A stretch of 9,368 nt of DNA from Alphaproteobacteria bacterium UBA6062. GTDB taxonomy: Bacteria; Pseudomonadota; Alphaproteobacteria; Sneathiellales; Sneathiellaceae. The DNA is taken from NCBI GenBank assembly GCA_002428885.1, contig DIYE01000322.1:1-9368 (forward strand), in the 5' to 3' direction. Shown piece by piece: positions 6,480-9,368 of the stretch. Position 1 is the stretch's first letter, and each line of letters opens with the position of its first letter. The notes under the pieces are model-generated. The model did no database searches. It was not told where the DNA came from and was given only the letters and a program-made list of their open reading frames with translations. Both the position numbers and the translations under genes were made by a program.

Positions 6480-7234
6480 CGCAGCAGACTGTTCCCGGCC
6501 TCGGCTGCCAAATTCGTCTCGCTGGCACAAAGCAGAAAATCGAACCCTTCTTCATACAGGGTATTTGTCTGATCTGCCCCGGAAGAGATACAGCCAAGCC
6601 ACTTACCGCTCGCTTTAATTCTGTCTCGCGCCTCTTCAAACAAAGCCTTAACCTCGGGATCGTCAAAAGCGCCCGGCTTACCGATACTACCCGACAGATC
6701 ATAAGGGCCGATAAACAGCATATCCACGCCATCGACCGCGGCAATTTCTTCAATATTCTCAACAGCCTGTTTCGTTTCGATCTGGCAGATGATCAGAAGC
6801 TTTTCTTCAAACGCCGCAAAATATGCTTCTGCATCCCGTCCGAACACAGCGGCACGGGCAGCACCAATGCCGTTTCCTCGGGTTCCTGTTGGCGGAAACC
6901 GGCAGGCATCAACGGCAGTCTTCGCCTCTGCTGCCGTATTCACCAATGGAAACATAATACCTTCCATTCCAGCATCTAAGGCTCTTTTGACCGCCACCGG
7001 ATCATTGGAAGGAATGCGCATCAGAATACTTGTATCTCCCACAGAGCGGATCGCCCGGTGCTGATGGATTGCCTCTGAAAGATTGCCGCCGCCATGCTCA
7101 TGATCAATCATGATCGCATCAAAACCGCACCCTCCCAGAATTTCAGCCATATCGGCAGATCCCGTGAACAACCAGCAGCCTGCCGCTTTCTTTCCCGCAG
7201 ACAACCGTTCCTTTAATTTTCCGATCCGGTTCAT
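6464..7234 (-). CDS. HpcH/HpaI family class II aldolase
   Basis: The 256-residue product belongs to the metal-dependent pyruvate aldolases (HpaI, GarL and relatives), which cleave 2-keto-4-hydroxy acids to pyruvate and an aldehyde. Family motifs are in order: IDHEHG (residues 43-48), with H45 at the catalytic-base position of HpaI; the phosphate/substrate arginine R73 in LMRIPSNDP; a segment from PPTGTRG (114-120); QIET (151-154), with E153 as a metal ligand; and FIGPYDLSGSIG (174-185), with D179 as the second metal ligand. Length and motif order are normal, so it should be active. The actual substrate (heptenedioate, glucarate or another keto acid) cannot be decided. It is the last gene of a minus-strand operon, starting 12 bases after the deacetylase stop, with AGAAGG as the ribosome binding site about 8 bases upstream. 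Its stop overlaps the end of the convergent glucosaminidase gene by 16 bases. A sugar-acid aldolase beside cell-wall genes is unexpected. Confidence 0.93.
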   Translation of the reverse strand: MNRIGKLKERLSAGKKAAGCWLFTGSADMAEILGGCGFDAIMIDHEHGGGNLSEAIHQHRAIRSVGDTSILMRIPSNDPVAVKRALDAGMEGIMFPLVNTAAEAKTAVDACRFPPTGTRGNGIGAARAAVFGRDAEAYFAAFEEKLLIICQIETKQAVENIEEIAAVDGVDMLFIGPYDLSGSIGKPGAFDDPEVKALFEEARDRIKASGKWLGCISSGADQTNTLYEEGFDFLLCASETNLAAEAGNSLLRQLKI

Positions 7235-7246
7235 AACAGTGACCTT

Positions 7247-8293
7247 CTACTTTCTTGGAATATAAAACAGGGTTCCGAACCAGCGATATCGCCCTTCGGG
7301 TCCCGGCAATGTACAATTGATCCGACCGCGCCCGGCGGCGTAGGCTTTGCTTAAGCGGATCTCAACCCGGGTTTTACCAAGCCGTTCGATCGGCACGGTT
7401 CCGCCGGACTGATTTGAGGAATAACAGCTCAGCTGCCGGATATTCGGATAATCCTCCGCAAGGGTAAAACCGAAAGCCGGCGGATTTTTCTTCAGCACAT
7501 TATCCGATGGCATGACCTGTTTCACCCGCAGCGGCATGGCGTTTGCCGCCAGACGAAGGCGGCCGATACTGCCATAATTTTCATTAAGGGCAAAACGAGG
7601 CAGGCTGAACATATCATGCTGGGCGTAGGCAACGCCCGACTGCTGCCCGAAAGCCGCCTTGAAACCTGTTTCCTCAATAATCTGTTTAATCTCAGATCCA
7701 TACTCGCCGTAAGGATAGGCAAAAAGCCCGGGCACAAATCCCAAATTCTTCTGGAAACTCTCATTGGCTTTATGAATATCGGCCCGGATCGTTCCTGCCG
7801 GAAGCCTTGGAAGATGCGCATGACGTGCAGTGTGATGCCCCACATAGACACCCGCATCCACCATTTCCTTGAGCTGCTTCCAACTCATATAGTCCGGTGT
7901 GTTTTTGTCCAGATTATCGGTGGAAACAAAGATGGTGAAGGGAAACTCCGCTGCCTTTAGCAGCGGCCAGGCTTTTTCATAAACAGAGAGAAAAGCATCA
8001 TCAATGGTAAGCGCGACTGTCCGATCCGGCAGCGGCTGCCCTGCTTTCAGCTTATCCACAATCTCCCCAAGAGGCAGAACGGAATATTGCTGTTTTTTCA
8101 ATTCAGCCAGATGTTCCTGAAACTGGTCCAACCGGATATTCGTGCTTGGATATTGGCTATCTCCGAACCGGTGATACATGAGAATGCTCGCCCAGTCCGC
8201 CGCCTGTGGCATGGTCGGCACGATAATCGGCACTGCGATAGCACTCGCTCCGACAAGCGTGATTAGAGCCCGTTTTAAAATTCTCCGTAACAT
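7247..8293 (-). CDS. Secreted polysaccharide deacetylase family protein with an extra C-terminal domain
   Basis: The product is a carbohydrate esterase 4 (NodB-fold) deacetylase, predicted to remove N-acetyl groups from a glycan in the periplasm. From the preferred start it has 348 residues. RRILKRALITLVGASAIAV followed by a proline-rich stretch ending PQAADW (about residue 34) looks like a signal peptide. LMYHRFGD (38-45) is typical of PgaB/IcaB-like members. Motif 1 is TIDDAF, with D98 and D99 (metal and catalytic Asp). Motif 2 is HTARH, with H154 and H158 as metal ligands. FAYPYGEY (191-198) is the third motif. TFDDG has become TIDDA, a variant seen in this subgroup. Beyond about residue 255 is an extra domain with C290 and C327, listed as a finding. 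A start at 8311 is possible, but AGGAG lies 9 bases before the ATG at 8293, which leaves a 4-base gap after the dipeptidase stop. The substrate (peptidoglycan or an exopolysaccharide) is undetermined. Confidence 0.88.
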   Translation of the reverse strand: MLRRILKRALITLVGASAIAVPIIVPTMPQAADWASILMYHRFGDSQYPSTNIRLDQFQEHLAELKKQQYSVLPLGEIVDKLKAGQPLPDRTVALTIDDAFLSVYEKAWPLLKAAEFPFTIFVSTDNLDKNTPDYMSWKQLKEMVDAGVYVGHHTARHAHLPRLPAGTIRADIHKANESFQKNLGFVPGLFAYPYGEYGSEIKQIIEETGFKAAFGQQSGVAYAQHDMFSLPRFALNENYGSIGRLRLAANAMPLRVKQVMPSDNVLKKNPPAFGFTLAEDYPNIRQLSCYSSNQSGGTVPIERLGKTRVEIRLSKAYAAGRGRINCTLPGPEGRYRWFGTLFYIPRK

Positions 8294-8297
8294 CCTG

Positions 8298-8873
8298 CTA
8301 CTCTCCTGCATCCGTCTTTTCCGACATCATCCTGGTTCCGGCAGCCTGATCCGACAAAGTCGGATAGCGCCTTGGCCGAAAGAGCTGATAGTGCCACCAT
8401 TCGTTCATGTAAAAATCCCACCCGGCAGCACTCATGATTCCCAGCAATAAAGCCCGGTTTCGCTGCGCGTCCGAAGAAATATCTGTGACGCCATGGTGTG
8501 ACCGTGGCGTCATGGCGTCAAATTCGGTTCCCATATCCAGCGGGGTGCCATCTCTGTCCAGCAGCGTTAGATCGATGGCTGCACCCCTGGAATGGGGAGA
8601 GCCACTGCCAGGGCGCGACAGATAGTCAGGATTGGGCGTATGATCCCAAAGCGCCTGAACCGCTTCAACCGGCCGAAATCCGTCAAACAGTAAAAATCGA
8701 AACCCGGCATGGTCGGCAAGCCGGATAGCGGCCTGAAGCTTATCGGCGGCCTCTTCATTCAGGAAGCAGGCAGATCGCCCATAGACCGGTGTCCCCGTAA
8801 AATTGTTCTCGGACGCATATCGGATATCCAGATCCACATCAAAATCCGGCGCTGTAATCTCTACCAGTTTCAT
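8298..8873 (-). CDS. ddpX: D-alanyl-D-alanine dipeptidase (VanX/DdpX type, peptidase family M15D)
   Basis: The enzyme is a zinc dipeptidase that hydrolyses free D-Ala-D-Ala. The 191-residue length matches DdpX and VanX. Family residues are present: R67 in LFDGFRP (catalytic arginine, R71 in VanX); SPHSRGAAIDL (92-102), with zinc ligands H94 and D101; and NEWWHY (157-162), with the catalytic base E158 and third zinc ligand H161. No signal peptide is evident, so it should act in the cytoplasm. It is the first gene of the minus-strand operon. There is no vanH- or vanA-like ligase nearby, so glycopeptide resistance is not indicated. A role in recycling D-Ala-D-Ala as a carbon and nitrogen source, or in cell-wall turnover, is more likely, as proposed for E. 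coli DdpX. The ribosome binding site is weak (GGA about 7 bases before the ATG). The ddpX symbol is by family resemblance; a dpp transporter operon is not present. Confidence 0.92.
   Translation of the reverse strand: MKLVEITAPDFDVDLDIRYASENNFTGTPVYGRSACFLNEEAADKLQAAIRLADHAGFRFLLFDGFRPVEAVQALWDHTPNPDYLSRPGSGSPHSRGAAIDLTLLDRDGTPLDMGTEFDAMTPRSHHGVTDISSDAQRNRALLLGIMSAAGWDFYMNEWWHYQLFRPRRYPTLSDQAAGTRMMSEKTDAGE
8303..8307 (-). promoter_or_regulatory. Ribosome binding site that decides the deacetylase start
   Basis: On the minus strand AGGAG (8307 down to 8303) lies inside the last codons of the dipeptidase gene, 9 bases before the ATG at 8293. The upstream ATG at 8311 lacks a comparable site. This favours the shorter deacetylase and translational coupling to the gene before it. 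Confidence 0.65.
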
Positions 8874-8915
8874 TTCGCATCCGTACCGACCGGTTCGCCC
8901 GACCGAAATCCCTTT

Positions 8916-8944
8916 TTAACCAGACAGCAAGGCAGGTTTATGAT
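8916..8944 (+). promoter_or_regulatory. Candidate promoter for tsaB
   Basis: TTAACC (8916-8921) and TATGAT (8939-8944) are spaced by exactly 17 bases and match the -35 and -10 consensus at 4 of 6 and 5 of 6 positions. Transcription would start near 8951, in the divergent gap between the dipeptidase gene and tsaB. The upstream in-frame ATG at 8940 would then not be on the transcript, supporting the shorter TsaB. I found no convincing matching promoter for the minus-strand operon in this gap. Confidence 0.45.
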
Positions 8945-8959
8945 ATGGCGTAGCCTGCC
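8931..8959. promoter_or_regulatory. Inverted repeat flanking the tsaB -10 box (possible operator)
   Basis: GGCAGG (8931-8936) and CCTGCC (8954-8959) form a dyad. It can be extended inward by one T·G and one T–A pair, and it encloses the candidate -10 hexamer. A protein bound here would block the promoter. The dyad could also be a leader hairpin or chance. Confidence 0.3.
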
Positions 8960-9011
8960 GCCGACGAAGCCTACAAGGACATTATTGGGCCGTAAACTGA
9001 TAAATAACGTC

Positions 9012-9368
9012 ATGAAGATACTTGCTCTTGATACAGCGCTCAATGCCTGTTCTGTCGCCATACTGGATGGAGAAACGGTTCTCGCCTCCTGCCGTGAGGC
9101 GCGGTCACGCGGTCACGCCGAAAGGTTATTGCCGATGATACAGGAACAAATGTCTGAAGCAGGCCTCCCTTTTGAGGCACTGGATCTGATTGCCGTATCC
9201 GTGGGACCGGGCACATTTACCGGGCTTAGGATCGGCCTCGCAGCTGCCCGTGGTATTGCGCTGGCCGCGGATATACCGGCCATCGGCATCACCACACTTG
9301 AGGCCCTGGCCGCATCCGTCCCAGAGGAGACGGCGGTCGGTCGGCCGGTGGTAGTGGCCAGTGATGCC
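9012..9368 (+). CDS. tsaB: TsaB, tRNA threonylcarbamoyladenosine biosynthesis protein (3' end beyond window)
   Basis: TsaB is an ASKHA-fold partner of TsaD, and the TsaBDE complex makes the t6A37 modification in ANN-reading tRNAs. The 119 residues visible start with the typical MKILALDTALNACSVAILDG (residues 1-20). They continue with RGHAERLLPMI (about 34-44) and the signature VSVGPGTFTGLRIGLAAARG (about 59-78), which identifies the YeaZ/TsaB family. The frame is open to the last base of the window, so the gene is cut by the window edge and not visibly damaged. ATG 9012 gives the standard N-terminus but has no obvious ribosome binding site. AAGGA at 8975-8979, five bases before an in-frame TTG at 8985, makes a 9-residue longer form possible. 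Confidence 0.95.
   Translation, partial: MKILALDTALNACSVAILDGETVLASCREARSRGHAERLLPMIQEQMSEAGLPFEALDLIAVSVGPGTFTGLRIGLAAARGIALAADIPAIGITTLEALAASVPEETAVGRPVVVASDA

Noticed and set aside
8298..8873. Part of a vancomycin-resistance cluster
   Set aside because: VanX-type dipeptidases also occur without resistance. No D-lactate dehydrogenase, ligase or sensor kinase pair is present, and a Gram-negative outer membrane already excludes glycopeptides.
8940..9011. 24-residue N-terminal extension of TsaB from ATG 8940
   Set aside because: The ATG overlaps the predicted -10 box, the extension has no family counterpart, and the standard N-terminus starts at 9012.

Overview
The window (about 9.4 kb, moderately GC-rich, densely coding) looks like chromosomal DNA of an alphaproteobacterium. 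The reasons are the order glnD–murJ–trpS followed by a DUF2333 membrane protein and a universal stress protein, the protein sequences themselves, and tsaB further on. No tRNA, rRNA, CRISPR array, insertion sequence or phage gene is visible. The genus cannot be named from the sequence alone.

Left part, all on the + strand. Bases 1-110 are a perfect reverse-complement copy of bases 1190-1299, which lie inside murJ. The 3' end of glnD (PII uridylyltransferase) begins abruptly at base 111, so its apparent upstream start codon belongs to the inverted copy; this is most likely a contig-end chimera. glnD overlaps murJ (lipid II flippase) by 4 bases. After a 129-base gap comes trpS (tryptophanyl-tRNA synthetase; the start at 2570 is preferred on ribosome-binding-site spacing). 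It is followed by a terminator-like stem-loop, a DUF2333 single-pass membrane protein and a UspA-type stress protein.

Middle part. A 272-base, AT-richer intergenic region carries a candidate promoter for a secreted Bax-type glucosaminidase on the + strand. Converging on it from the right is a tight three-gene minus-strand operon: a VanX/DdpX-type D-Ala-D-Ala dipeptidase, a secreted polysaccharide deacetylase and an HpcH/HpaI-type class II aldolase. The aldolase and glucosaminidase genes overlap tail-to-tail by 16 bases.

Right part. A 138-base divergent intergenic region, with a plausible promoter and a dyad around its -10 box, precedes tsaB (tRNA t6A biosynthesis), which runs off the window end.

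Functionally the window mixes nitrogen sensing (glnD) and translation (trpS, tsaB) with an envelope theme: lipid II export (MurJ), a predicted muramidase or glucosaminidase, a predicted glycan deacetylase and a D-Ala-D-Ala dipeptidase. The last three sit together between usp and tsaB and may form a small cell-wall remodelling or recycling module. That grouping is inference. I see no clearly unprecedented system. The strongest anomaly is the 110-base inverted duplication at the left edge.
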